From contig CP137874.1 in assembly GCA_034406715.1 (NCBI GenBank), positions 744,001-808,000 on the forward strand: a stretch of DNA of 64,000 bases, in the 5' to 3' direction. A model generated the notes under the pieces. It was not told the DNA's origin. It was given only the letters and a program-made list of their open reading frames with translations, and searched no databases. The position numbers were made by a program, and so were the translations under genes. The DNA is from Rhodotorula mucilaginosa. Lineage: Eukaryota > Basidiomycota > Microbotryomycetes > Sporidiobolales > Sporidiobolaceae. Positions 22,848-33,137 of the stretch are shown one piece after another; position 1 is the stretch's first letter, and every line of letters starts with the position of its first letter.

Positions 22848-25529
22848 CACCAGTGCTATCATGATTCGGAGGACGATCGTACTCAGTAGTTGCACCCACC
22901 GGGACCGCAGATCTTCTCCCACGTCGGTCCGAACACGTTGCTCGCGCTCCGCCTCGTCAACAAGCAGTTTCACGCGTTCTTGAGCGCGAAGAGCGCCGAC
23001 ACGATCTGGAAGGCCGCCCGTCGCCGCGCCGACCTGCCCGACATCGAAGACATGACCGAGATGCAGTACGCCGAGCTCATGTTCGGCAAGACGTGTCAGG
23101 GCTGTTACGGCGAAAAAGTCGGCAAGATCTGTCACGACTTCTTCCTGCGCAAGAACTTGTGCAAGCGCTGTCGGCGCTTGAAGATCGTCAACGTTACCAG
23201 GCTCAGTCGAGACGCCCCCGAGGCGGCCGCGCGGCTGCACCCTCTCGCCGTCAAATGCGTCAACAGGTCTGGCCGTGCGTGTCGCAGTTCCACAGAGCAT
23301 CTGCAGGTTATCCGCGAGACCTAATCCCCTCCTTTACCCCGTGAAAAGATTCTGGCATCAGTCGGTGGTACCAGAATGAGGACTGGTACCGCGTCGTCTG
23401 CGGTACGCGCCCGCTCGCCTTCTCCTCGAGTCCTTCACCCTCTGTTCAACTGACCGATGGCTGTTTGGGGGGGGGGGGGGGGGGGGACTGTGCAGATTAT
23501 GCGAACCTCGACGACCTCTGGCTCTATGATCGCCTTCTGCGCGATTTGGATGCACAAGATGAAGATAGCGACATCGCAGCTCAACGCGAGCCAGTTGACG
23601 CACCTCAACACGAAATGCCTCGCCCCTCGGCACGCAGCTCGAACCGTCCGCGCCGGTACAGCGCTTCAACATGGCAGTCGTACAAAGACGAGAGTGAGAG
23701 TGACGACGGAGAGACCTCGAGGTCGCACATGTCGCGTCGCGGGAAAGCATTCGTGAACGCCCGCCAAGGCGTCCTCGAACGTAACCGCGAGGTGAATCGC
23801 CGAGTCAGACGTATCACATCTTCAGCTCTATTGGTGGTTGCTGACTTGCCTTGATCCTCTAGGCTTCGTCAGAGTTGCTCAGTGCGTTTTACAGAGCGTC
23901 AACCTTTCTGCAACACGAGCATCAGGAGATCATCGCGTCCGAGCGCTCTGCCCGCGAACGTTTGAACGGACACCAGCCGTATTGGGAATACACGCATGAG
24001 TTCGTCGCACGTCCAAGAAAGAGCTCCATATCTGTCGCGCTGATGAAAAGGGGGACCTTGCAGAATACAGCGCCGCCTGCTCGAGGAAGACCCCGACCTT
24101 GACCGCGCAATGTCGGCCCATCGAAACCGCAGCTTTGGTGTGCACGAGACTGACTGAAGAAGGTTCATCTGTGACAGTTTCACATCGCGCCGCTGGGACT
24201 CTGCGGTCCGGCGCTTTGCGTCGGGAGTTCAGATCGACGATGAAGGTAAGCACTCCGAAAAGCTGTGACTCAAGCTCTGCTATGCGTTGATGACCGCTTT
24301 TTTCAAAGGTTGGAGCCAAATCAAGACGCAGGCTCATGCTGCTTGCGCGAAGATCGCACCAAAGTTGATCGTCGACCAGCTCGCAACCAATCGAGCTACC
24401 CAATCCGCCAAGCTTCGGGCTCGCTACGATCAGCTTCTCGAGAGCCTGGATGAGGGCGCCCGTCCGTTCGTCCCCTTGTTTACCGACTTTCTCCTCCTCC
24501 CGTCTGTCAAAGAGCTCTGGACGCCCGGGGTGCCCGTCGACGACGCCACATGGGCCGCTCAACTGCCCCTCATCAAGGAGGAGCTCAACGAGTACCGCCT
24601 CGAACTCGTTCTGCACGCCAGGCGCGAGATTCTCGCAGCCACGACGGATCCGGCGACAGCGAGCCAAGAGGATGAAGATATCGTCGAGGTTGAATCGCTC
24701 AATGACGCTTTCTTCCAGCTCGCCACCTCGTTCGTCTGCTGCGCTTTTACGGACTGTCCGAGTCAACAAGGATCTCGCGAAGTGTGGGACTGGCGCACGC
24801 GCTCTCGTACCACCACTGAAGACCGACGTGAGGGATGGATTGGCCCGTTAGTCGAAGTGCTTCAGCACCAACACCGATTCCACAACTCTTCCTCGCGTCT
24901 TCGGGCGAAAGCGGCCAAGGCTTCGTACCCGCCCTTCCGCGTTTCTCTCCCCTTGGAGGTTGCATGCGGAATCGAAGCGCTACTCGAACTGCACCACCTC
25001 GACGACTCGAAGGCGAAGAAGCGCCACCTCGATGAAGCTAGTAAGCACAGCGCGGGGTACGAATGGGTCAACAGTCGAATGTCGTGGCGTTACTTTTCCG
25101 GCAGCAATGCTTTGTGGAACTTGGTGAGTACCGACGCACAGTTCCCTCGACACGATCTCGTGCTGTACATCGGGCTGACGATTGTGATCAATGCTTCGAC
25201 AGCTCGGATGGATCAGGCGCCAAGGGGCGAAAGCTGCCAAGTGCCAGCTCTTCCTCGAGCCGCCCGAGATCCGCTTCCGGCGTGCCAGGGACGACAAGCT
25301 CGTGATTGACGTCAACGATACCGAAGACGAAAAAGCGGTCGGCCCGGACACGAAGAAGGCTGCGTCGAGCAAAAGTGGACACGCTGCCGGTCGCGTCTCC
25401 GGTGACGAAGAAGCAGAAGAAGAGGATAGCGAAGACGGAGAGGACTCTCGAGAGCACGACGACGATGACGACGACGAGGAGGAGGAGGAGGAGGAGGAGG
25501 ATGATGATGAAGACGAAGGCGAGAATTGA
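22416..25529 (+). CDS. F-box-like protein, tandem copy B
   Basis: Ten exons (22416-22548, 22618-22835, 22911-23274, 23349-23402, 23496-23791, 23863-23999, 24064-24111, 24178-24245, 24309-25123, 25203-25529) give 819 residues. The exon plan is the same as copy A, with exons 1-3 and 6-8 identical in length. The F-box-like segment (LPLEMLGEIFSHVGPNTLLA), CQGC/CKRC pair and the central domain (RPFVPLFTDFLLLPSVKELW) are conserved. The C-terminus is longer and very acidic (a run of Asp/Glu near 25460-25520). The intron before exon 5 carries a run of about 20 G. An upstream in-frame ATG at 22254 exists, but the paralogs argue for 22416. The three copies differ by many substitutions outside the shared 663-bp block. 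Confidence 0.8.
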
Positions 25530-25569
25530 GCAGGAGCACGCTTGAGCGGCGAGAAGGCGAACAGATAGG

Positions 25570-26232
25570 GGCTCTGGAGTGAAGGCGGGAGAGTCGCGAA
25601 TCGCTTGTTGAGCTTGTTGGGCTTGTAGGCGCAGGCTTTTGCTTCTATTGGGTGCATTCTATACTCTCAATGCTTGCCTACGATGCTGTTCGCCCGAAGT
25701 CAATTTCGACGAGATTGATTTTTGCCGGCACCTCATCGCTCTTTCTGTTTCCGCACCTCCTCCCCCTCTGCAGCGCACTCGGTCGAGCGAAAGCAAGCGC
25801 ATGGCGGGGCGAGTCAAGTACGCTCGCCGTGCGAGCGGCCGCGTCTCGTCATACGCGCTCGACAGCGAGGGAGACTCGACGGACGCAGACGAGGCGGTGC
25901 AGACGAAGCAGCGTCGCTCGACAGCGAACAAAGGTGAGCAGGGCCGTGCGGGCCAGCTCGGTAAGCTCTTATTGACTATATGCCCGGGCACGGCCTGCGC
26001 AGGACGCGGGAAAGGCAAGCGCACGCGCGACGAGGAGAACGACGGCGAGTCGACGGCAGCCGAGGCGAGCGACGAGTCCGACTCGCCGAAGAAGAAGACC
26101 AAACCGCGCCAGAAGCGAGCCAAGAAGAGCAACGACAACGGCAAGAAGAAGAAGAAGCAGCGCGGCAAGCAAGGAAAGCTCGAGACGATCCAGATGCTGC
26201 CGCTCGAAATGCTCGGCGAGGTGAGTCGTCGC
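25570..26232 (+). repeat. 663-bp near-identical block, second copy
   Basis: The partner of 22185-22847. It spans the B-C intergenic DNA and exons 1-2 of copy C. Identity ends abruptly inside the second intron, after gtgagtcgtcgcc. This is what a recent gene-conversion tract or a very young partial duplication would look like. Confidence 0.85.
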
Positions 26233-28970
26233 CGCCTTTGATCCACCGCCGGCGATGCATACTCAGCACTCGCGTCTTTTGCGATGACAGATCTTCTCCC
26301 ACGTCGGTCCGAACACGCTGCTTTCGCTCCGCCTCGTCAACAAGCAATGCCACGCCTTTTTGAGCGCGAAGAGCTCCGAACCGATCTGGAAAGCCGCCCG
26401 TCTCCGCGCCGGCCTGCCCGACATCGAGGGCCTGACTGAGATGCAGTACGCCGAGCTCATGTTCGGCAAGACGTGTCAGGTACGTAGTTCTGCCTCGGTC
26501 GCTCTTAGCCCCACCCGGCTTTGGAAGACGCCTTACAAGCTGCTCTCTCCAGGGCTGCTACGGTGAGAAAGTCGGCAAGATCTATCACGATTCCCGCCTG
26601 CGCAAGAACTTCTGCAAGCGTTGTCGTCGCCTCAAGATCGTCGACGTCACTAAGCTCAGTCGGGACGCGCCCGATGTTGCGGCTCAGTTGCATCCTCTCG
26701 CTGCTCGATGCGTGCTCCGGTCTGCCCGTAAGTGCCACGACGGCAAAAAGCTTCGAGGACGTGCCTGTTCCGCTCGGCGACATTCTTACTCTTCTCCCAT
26801 AGATTCCGGCAAACGCGCCTGGAACCAGTGGCAGGGGTGGTACCGCGACGCTAACAGTATGTTGCACTTTCGCCCTCCCCTTTCTCGCCCTCTGCCTCCC
26901 TAGCCAAGCGCATCTGGAAAAGCTGACTGCTACGCGGGCCACCATTCAGATTATGCGAACCTCGACGACCTCTGGCACTACGACCGCATTCTACGCGATC
27001 TGGACGCGCAAGACGAAGACAGCGACACCGCAGGTGAACGCGAGCCGGTGGATTCTTCTCAGCACGAAGATCCCAGTCCGACGCGCAGCTCGAATCGTGC
27101 ACGTCGCTCCAGCGCCTCAAAGCGGCACTCGTACAAGGAGGAGAGCGAGAGTGACGATGAGGAGGACTCAACGCTACATATTTCCCGTCGCAGCAAAAAA
27201 TTTGCCGACGCTCGCCGACACGTCCTCTACCGCATCCGCAAGGCAAGTCGCTGCATCAGCGGTGTCTAGATCTAGTGGGAAGGCTGACTTGGTTCGGCCT
27301 CCAGGGCAAATTGGAACTGCGCTCTGCGCATCTGAGAGCCTCGGACTTCCTGATACGCGAGCGCCAGGAGATCGTCGCGTTCGAGCTCTCGGCACGCAAA
27401 GCTTCGAGCGGAAATCAGCCGAATTGGCAGCGTTTCAATGAGTTCGTCGCCCGTCGCCCGTCGCAACAAGGTTGCGGGTCTAAGGCGCTAGTTGACACAT
27501 TCTCTTTGCAGAATTCAGCGTCGCCTGCTTGAGGAGGATCCCGACCTTGACCGCAAAATGTCCGCTCTCGGAAACGCACCTTTGGCATGCACGAGACTGA
27601 CTGGCAAAGACCCGTCCGTGACAGTTTCACCTCGGCCCGCTGGTACTCTGCGGTCGAGCGCTTTGCGTCAGGGGTACAGATCACCGACGAAGGTGCGTCC
27701 GGCGAAGCAACGAGCTTGGCTCTGCTAATTCGCTGATCGCCTCTACCCAACAGGATGGAGCCAAATCAAGACCCGGGCCCATGCTGCGTGCGCGCGGATC
27801 GTACCGAAACTGGCTGCCGACGAGCTCGCCGACAGACAATCTACTCAGTCGTTCAAGCTCCGCCCTCGCTACAACGAGCTCTTGGAAAGTTTGGAGAAGG
27901 CCGCCCGTCCGTTCGTACCATTGTTTGTCGACTTTCTCCTTCTTCCATCTGTCAAAGCTCTCTGGACTCCAGGAGTACCCGTCGACGACGCCAAGTGGAC
28001 CGCGCAATTGCCCCTCATCAAGGAGGAGCTCGACGAGTACCGGCTCGAAATCGTCCTGCACGCCCGGCAGGAGATCCTCGCAGCGACCACGGATCCGGCG
28101 ACCGAGAGGCAAGACGACACGGACATCCTCCTAGAGGACGCCGACTCGCTCAACGACGGCTTCTTCCAGCTCGCCACCTCGTTCGTCTGCTGCGCCTTTG
28201 CGGGCTGTCCGGACAAACAACGCAATCGCAGACGATGGAGGTGGCGCGGTCCTTCCGGCAACACCATTGAAGACCGGCGCGAAGGGTGGGTCGGTCCACT
28301 GGTCGAAGTGCTGAACCATCAGCACCGTTTCCACAACTCTACCACGCGTCTCCCGGCGAAAGCGGCCAAGGCCTCGTACCCGCCTTTCCGTGTTTCACTT
28401 CCCTTGGAGGTTGCTTGCGGGATTGAATCGCTGCTCGAACTGCACCAGCTCGACGATTTGAAGGCGAAGAAGCGTCATCTCGACGAGGCCAGCAAAAAGA
28501 GCTCGGGGTACGACTGGTTCAACAGCGGTCTTTCGCGTCGATACTTCTCCGGCAAGGATGCTTGGTGGAACATGGTAAGCTTCATGCACAGTACTCGTCT
28601 TCCGCTGTTCCCGCTATATTTCGAGCTAACGAGCTTGGATTGAACACCTTGACAGCTCGGATGGATCAAGCACGAGGGGGCGAAAGCGGCCAAATGTCAG
28701 CTTTTCCTCGAGCCGCCCGACATCCGCTTGAGGTTCGATGGCGACAAGAAGCTCGTGATCGACGTGAACGACACCGAAGAGGACGACCAAGACGCTGGCT
28801 CCGACACGACGTCGGCTTCGTCGAGCGAGAATGGACATGCCACCCGTCGCAGTTCGAGCGACGAAGAAGGAGACGAGGACCGCGAAGAGGGAGAGGACTC
28901 TCAAGAAGATGACGACGTGGATGATGAAGAAGAGCAGTCGATCTCTGACGAGGATGAGGACGACTACTGA
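25801..28970 (+). CDS. F-box-like protein, tandem copy C
   Basis: Eleven exons (25801-25933, 26003-26220, 26291-26479, 26553-26727, 26803-26856, 26950-27242, 27305-27441, 27512-27559, 27625-27692, 27754-28574, 28656-28970) give 816 residues. It differs from A and B by one extra 73-bp intron (26480-26552) that cuts the third exon exactly between TCQ and GCY, inside the CQGC element; the two halves sum to the same 364 nt as the uncut exon in A and B. The intron after 27242 has a GC donor (AAG|gcaagt) and a CAG acceptor. Domains are as in the paralogs, ending in an acidic tail. Homologous but diverged downstream DNA follows the stop. Confidence 0.8.
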
Positions 28971-29495
28971 GCAGGCAAGAGTACACTCGAGTGGCGAATA
29001 AGGCGCTGGGCGGGAGGGACCGGAGTGAGGGCGCGAGGGTCGAGAAATGCTTGTTGAGCTTGTCGCGCTTGTACGGTGAGGGCCTCGCTTCACACGAGCC
29101 ATTGCATTCTATACGGTCGACGCTTGAAATCCTTTCTCTCTCGAGCTGTTCGCGCGGAAGCACGAGTCGATCGTCGATCGTCACTTCGGCAGCACACCTT
29201 GAGGCAGCCTAGAGAACCGTATAGCCGGCTAAACCAGTACGGGCAAGACGAGCAATATCGTCTGAAACTCGCACGCCAGCTTTACGATCTCGGTGCGACC
29301 GTTCAAGCCGACTTTCTCGACTCGACTCCCCACCTCGCTTGGACGTCAAAGTCAACTCGCTAGACTCGCCGACCCTCGTCGGACTTTGAACGCAGCGTGG
29401 ACGAGGCATTCGGACTCGCGCCGGCTGGTGTAAGGAGAAGAAACGGCGGCGGGCCGGCAAGCGGTCTACAAACTCGGAGGAACGGCTCTTCCATC
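28971..29495. other. Intergenic region between the F-box array and AP-3 beta
   Basis: The first part (about 29000-29110) is a diverged relative of the DNA following copies A and B (ttgttgagcttg...cttgta). The rest is the presumed AP-3 beta promoter and leader. No gene was supported. Confidence 0.5.
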
Positions 29496-32400
29496 ATGAC
29501 GGAAAAGGCCGTCAGGCAACTGCGCACAAACTTTGAAAAGCTCGGTGCCAGGCTAGGCGAGAACTTGGCAGGTCAGTCTTACCCGTCCGCTCTCTTTCGT
29601 ATCCAAAGGGTCCGAGAGGGACCCTCTTGCGACCCAAGATGGGGCCGACGGCGTCGAAGGTGTCTGCGGCCGCCGTGAAAGTCCCATCGTGCTGACCGAG
29701 GTCTACGCGTACAGAGCATTCCCGCGATCTCGGACTCGTCGTGAGTCGAACCGCCTGCGCCGGTGACGTTCTCGCGCCGGCCGACGTTGCTGATCTTGAT
29801 GCCCGCGAGGAAACAGGATGCTTTTGCCTCTGGGAGCGGCGGTGGCTCCGGCAAATACCTCGAGAGCGGCGCCGCAGTTACGCCAGCCGGGATTGAGGAG
29901 ACGAAACGGATGCTGTCGTCGAAGCGGGATTTCGAACGGACCGAAGGACTGAAGAGGGTTATCGCGGTACGTCGCTCGCGGTGCTGGACAACCTCCCAGG
30001 CTTCCCCCAGCTTATCAAGTGTACCGCATCCAGATGATGACGAAGAACCTGCCGGTGACTTCGTTCTTCCCGCTGGTCACATCGCTGCTCTCGCCTTCGA
30101 CGTCGCTACAAGCCCGTTCCCTCATCTCACTCTACATCGTCCACTGCGCCTCGAATGCCCCTGAACTCGCCCTCTTGTCGATCAACGCCTACCAGAAGGA
30201 CCTCTCGGATCCGAATCCGCTAGTCCGAGCCGGTGCCATCACGACCCTCAGTTCGATGCAGCTCTCCGACATTCGCGAACTGGTCGGGATGGCGATCCAG
30301 AAAGGCGCAAGGGACTCGTCGTGGTACGTTCGACGAGCGACAGCAGATGCAGTCCGCGCGCTGTATCGCGCCGACCCGACGCGGGATAACTTGGCCGTTC
30401 TGCGACCGACGCTCAAGGTCCTGCTCGATGGCGCGACTCCGCTCACGGTCGGCGCAGCTTTCAGCGCCTGGGAAGAACTGTGCCCGACAGAGTGGGATCT
30501 GATTCATCAGAACTACCGTCGGGTGTGCAAGATGCTCATGGACGTGGACGAGTGGGGTCAGACGACCCTCTTGCGCGTCCTGGCTCGGTACGGTCGCTCG
30601 TTCTTCCTCGATCCCACAACGACGAGCGGTCACGTCGACCCGGACGTCGAGTTGGCCTTGAAACATTCCGAAGCGCTCTTGCAGCACCTGAACCCGGCCG
30701 TCGTCCTCGGCGTCATCAAGTTGCACTACTACCTCGGTCCGCCGACGCAGCAGCATGAAGTGGTCCGCCCTTTGATGCGGCTTCTTCAAGGCGAACCCGA
30801 GATTGCAGCAATAGCGCTCGAGAACTGCGCTCTTCTGGCCGAACAGCGACCGGTACGTGTACAACGATCTGTGCCGCTGAGCATTAGATGCCTTTGCTGA
30901 CACGCTGTCTTCCCGCCAGGATCTGTTTGCGGAACACCTTTCCACTTTCTTTGTCCGCTTCAGCGAACCAGTGGAAGGACGACAGGCTCGCGTCCGGATT
31001 CTGGTGGCGCTGGCGAACGAGTCCAACATCCGCACGGTTCTTTCCGAGCTGCTGGTGCGTGCCTTCCTGGAGCAGTCCTCCCCAGCGCAATACATACTGA
31101 TTTGCATGCGATGAGACAGGTCTATGTCGAGGACGTGGACGATGGCTTTGCGGCGTCAGCGATTCAGGCGATCGGGACTTGCGCGCAGCGAGTTCCACAA
31201 GTCGCACCCGAGTGTCTGCAACAGTTGACCAAGCTCTTGCAGAGCAAGCATGGTATGGCTTGATCCTTGCATTTTATTCAGTATCCGCGCTGACATGTTT
31301 CTTTCTCCAGACCCGACCGTCGCTACTACCGTCCTCGTCCTGCAGACTCTCGTCCGATCGCCTTCGTTCCCGGCGACCGCATCCCGAGCCGCCGTCATTA
31401 CGCGCCTCGCATCGTACCTGTACACTGGAAAGGTCACGGACCCGGTCGCGCGCTCGACTATCTACTGGCTCGTGGGCCAATTTGCTCGCGAGGGTCTACT
31501 GGAAGGTTGCGGACCTGACGTGGTTCGACTTGGCGCTAAGCAATTCGCTGAGGAGGTGAGGCCATCTTCCGTCCTTTGGGAAGCTCATCTTATGGGCGCC
31601 AGTGGACTGACCACTTTGTCGTCGCACCACCCCGCAGTCGGTCCCGGCAAAACTGCAACTGTTGACCCTCTCGGCTAAACTCCTCGTCCTCGCCCACTGC
31701 TCGTCCTCGTTGACTCACCTCCGCCCCCTCGCCCTCTTGTTCGACTACTTGACCCTCCTTGCGCGGTACGACCTCGCGTACGAAGTGCGCGACCGCGCTC
31801 GGTTCCTCGCGGGGTTGATTCAGAGTGGAGGGATCGGTAAACTGAAGCGTGAAGATGGTGGTGCCGCCGAGGCTCGTGGCCAAGATGGATCACGGATGAT
31901 GCTTGAAGAGGAAAACTTCAGGAAGGGAGTTATGGTGGAGGACCTTGCGGGCGAGAATGGGCAGCAGAACGGGAACGAAGGCGACGAAGGCGACGACGCG
32001 TCCGAGAAGCAGAGTTTGACCTCTGAGCAGGTTCGAGCCGTGCTGTTTGAAGGCAAAGCCTTTGATGCCACTACCGGTAAGCTTGACTCCATGTTTCCGC
32101 CGTGCGATCACTTTATCGACCGACTCACCCGGTTGCTCGCCCCTTTTTTTTTTCTCCTTCTCGCAGACCGGTCGTCAACCTCGGAAGATGCTCAGCTCGG
32201 GACGTTTGCCCTCTCACTTCCCGGCAAGCGCCCCTTCCCTGCCGAGCCCGATTCGCTATCTGTCCTCTCCGCGTACCCGACCAGTGTCCCGCCGTCTTCG
32301 ATCCGGGACCCCCCACCTGGTACCTCTCCCTCCCCGGCGGGCGGCGGTTCGCGGTCCTCTTCCCGGTCCAGCACGCCGATGCAGGCGTTCGGGTCCGATT

Positions 32401-32777
32401 CGTTCGCTTCTTCCGCTTCGTCGGGGAGGATGCGCCGAGGCGGAGGCGGCGGGGGCAAGGTCGTCCTTGTCCCGGGCTCGGGGTCGGGCAGCGGCAGCGG
32501 GAATGGCAGTGGCACGCCGCCCGTTTCGCATCAGACGGCGGCGATGGCTGCCAAGCGGGGGAAACAGTCTTTGAACGACTTTTTGGCGGCCGAGACAACG
32601 GAGGAGGAAGAGGATGATGAAGACACTTCGAGCGAGGAAGAAGAGGAGGAGGATTCTTCCGATGAGGAGGAAGAGGAGGAAGAGGACGGCGACTCGAGTG
32701 AGGAAGCGGAAGGGACGGACTCGGGTGGAGAGGAGGAGGAGGATGGCTCGAGTGGCGAAGAAGTCGAGTCGCGGTAG
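29496..32777 (+). CDS. APL6: AP-3 adaptor complex beta subunit
   Basis: Nine exons (29496-29571, 29715-29740, 29817-29966, 30034-30852, 30920-31054, 31120-31252, 31311-31555, 31638-32076, 32167-32777) give 877 residues. Adaptin N-terminal HEAT-like repeats are clear: KRMLSSKRDFERTEGLKRVI, SLISLYIVHCASNAPELALL, SINAYQKDLSDPNPLVRAGA, the WYVRRATADAVRALY repeat, and DLIHQNYRRVCKMLMDVDEW. The end is a Ser/Gly-rich hinge and a strongly acidic Ser/Glu/Asp tract (SSDEEEEEEEDGDSSEEAEG), as in AP-3 beta hinges. AP-3 sorts cargo from Golgi/endosomes to the vacuole; the beta subunit pairs with delta in the core. The last intron (90 bp) is stop-free and in frame, so read-through would also give a protein. 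No ear domain is seen after the hinge. Confidence 0.92.
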
Positions 32778-33137
32778 TTGAGAAACAGCGATGATGGCGA
32801 AATCACGAGTCACTTGCTCCCCACCGTGTTCTTGCGATGCAGGAGGCATAGAGCCTGGCTGTATGGAGAGAAAGTGACGAGCCCGTGGAAGTCCGCGGAG
32901 ATGGTCTCGGAGGCCGACGCGCGGAAGGTTCTCGACGCCGCAGAAATCGAGGGCGAGCGCGGCAAAGTGTCGACGTCGACGGTCTGGCTGCAACGCTCTA
33001 CACGAGACCGCATACGCACAGCAAGAAAAGCTCTTATTGAATCAGAGACGCACGCCCGCCTCGCTTTCAGTCAAGAGTCCACTCCAGTCGCACTCGCCCA
33101 CCCTTGCACTCCGCCTCGTCCGCCTCTCTAGCCCAAG
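32778..33137. other. Intergenic region upstream of the Hsp110 gene
   Basis: A 360-bp gap between two plus-strand genes. It should contain the 3' end of AP-3 beta and the Hsp110 promoter. An open frame of 117 codons runs across it but has no recognisable motif and ends before the Hsp110 start. Confidence 0.5.
32923..32936. promoter_or_regulatory. Possible heat-shock element
   Basis: The sequence gGAAggTTCtcGAc has two perfect inverted heat-shock subsites (GAA, TTC) and a partial third (GAc) at the correct 5-bp spacing. It lies about 200 bp upstream of the ATG of an Hsp110 gene, a class normally controlled by Hsf1. One element by chance is possible, so this is a candidate only. Confidence 0.35.

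Noticed and set aside
32778-33131. 117-codon open frame between AP-3 beta and SSE1
   Set aside because: It starts directly after the AP-3 beta stop, has no recognised domain, and occupies the expected 3' UTR and promoter of SSE1.
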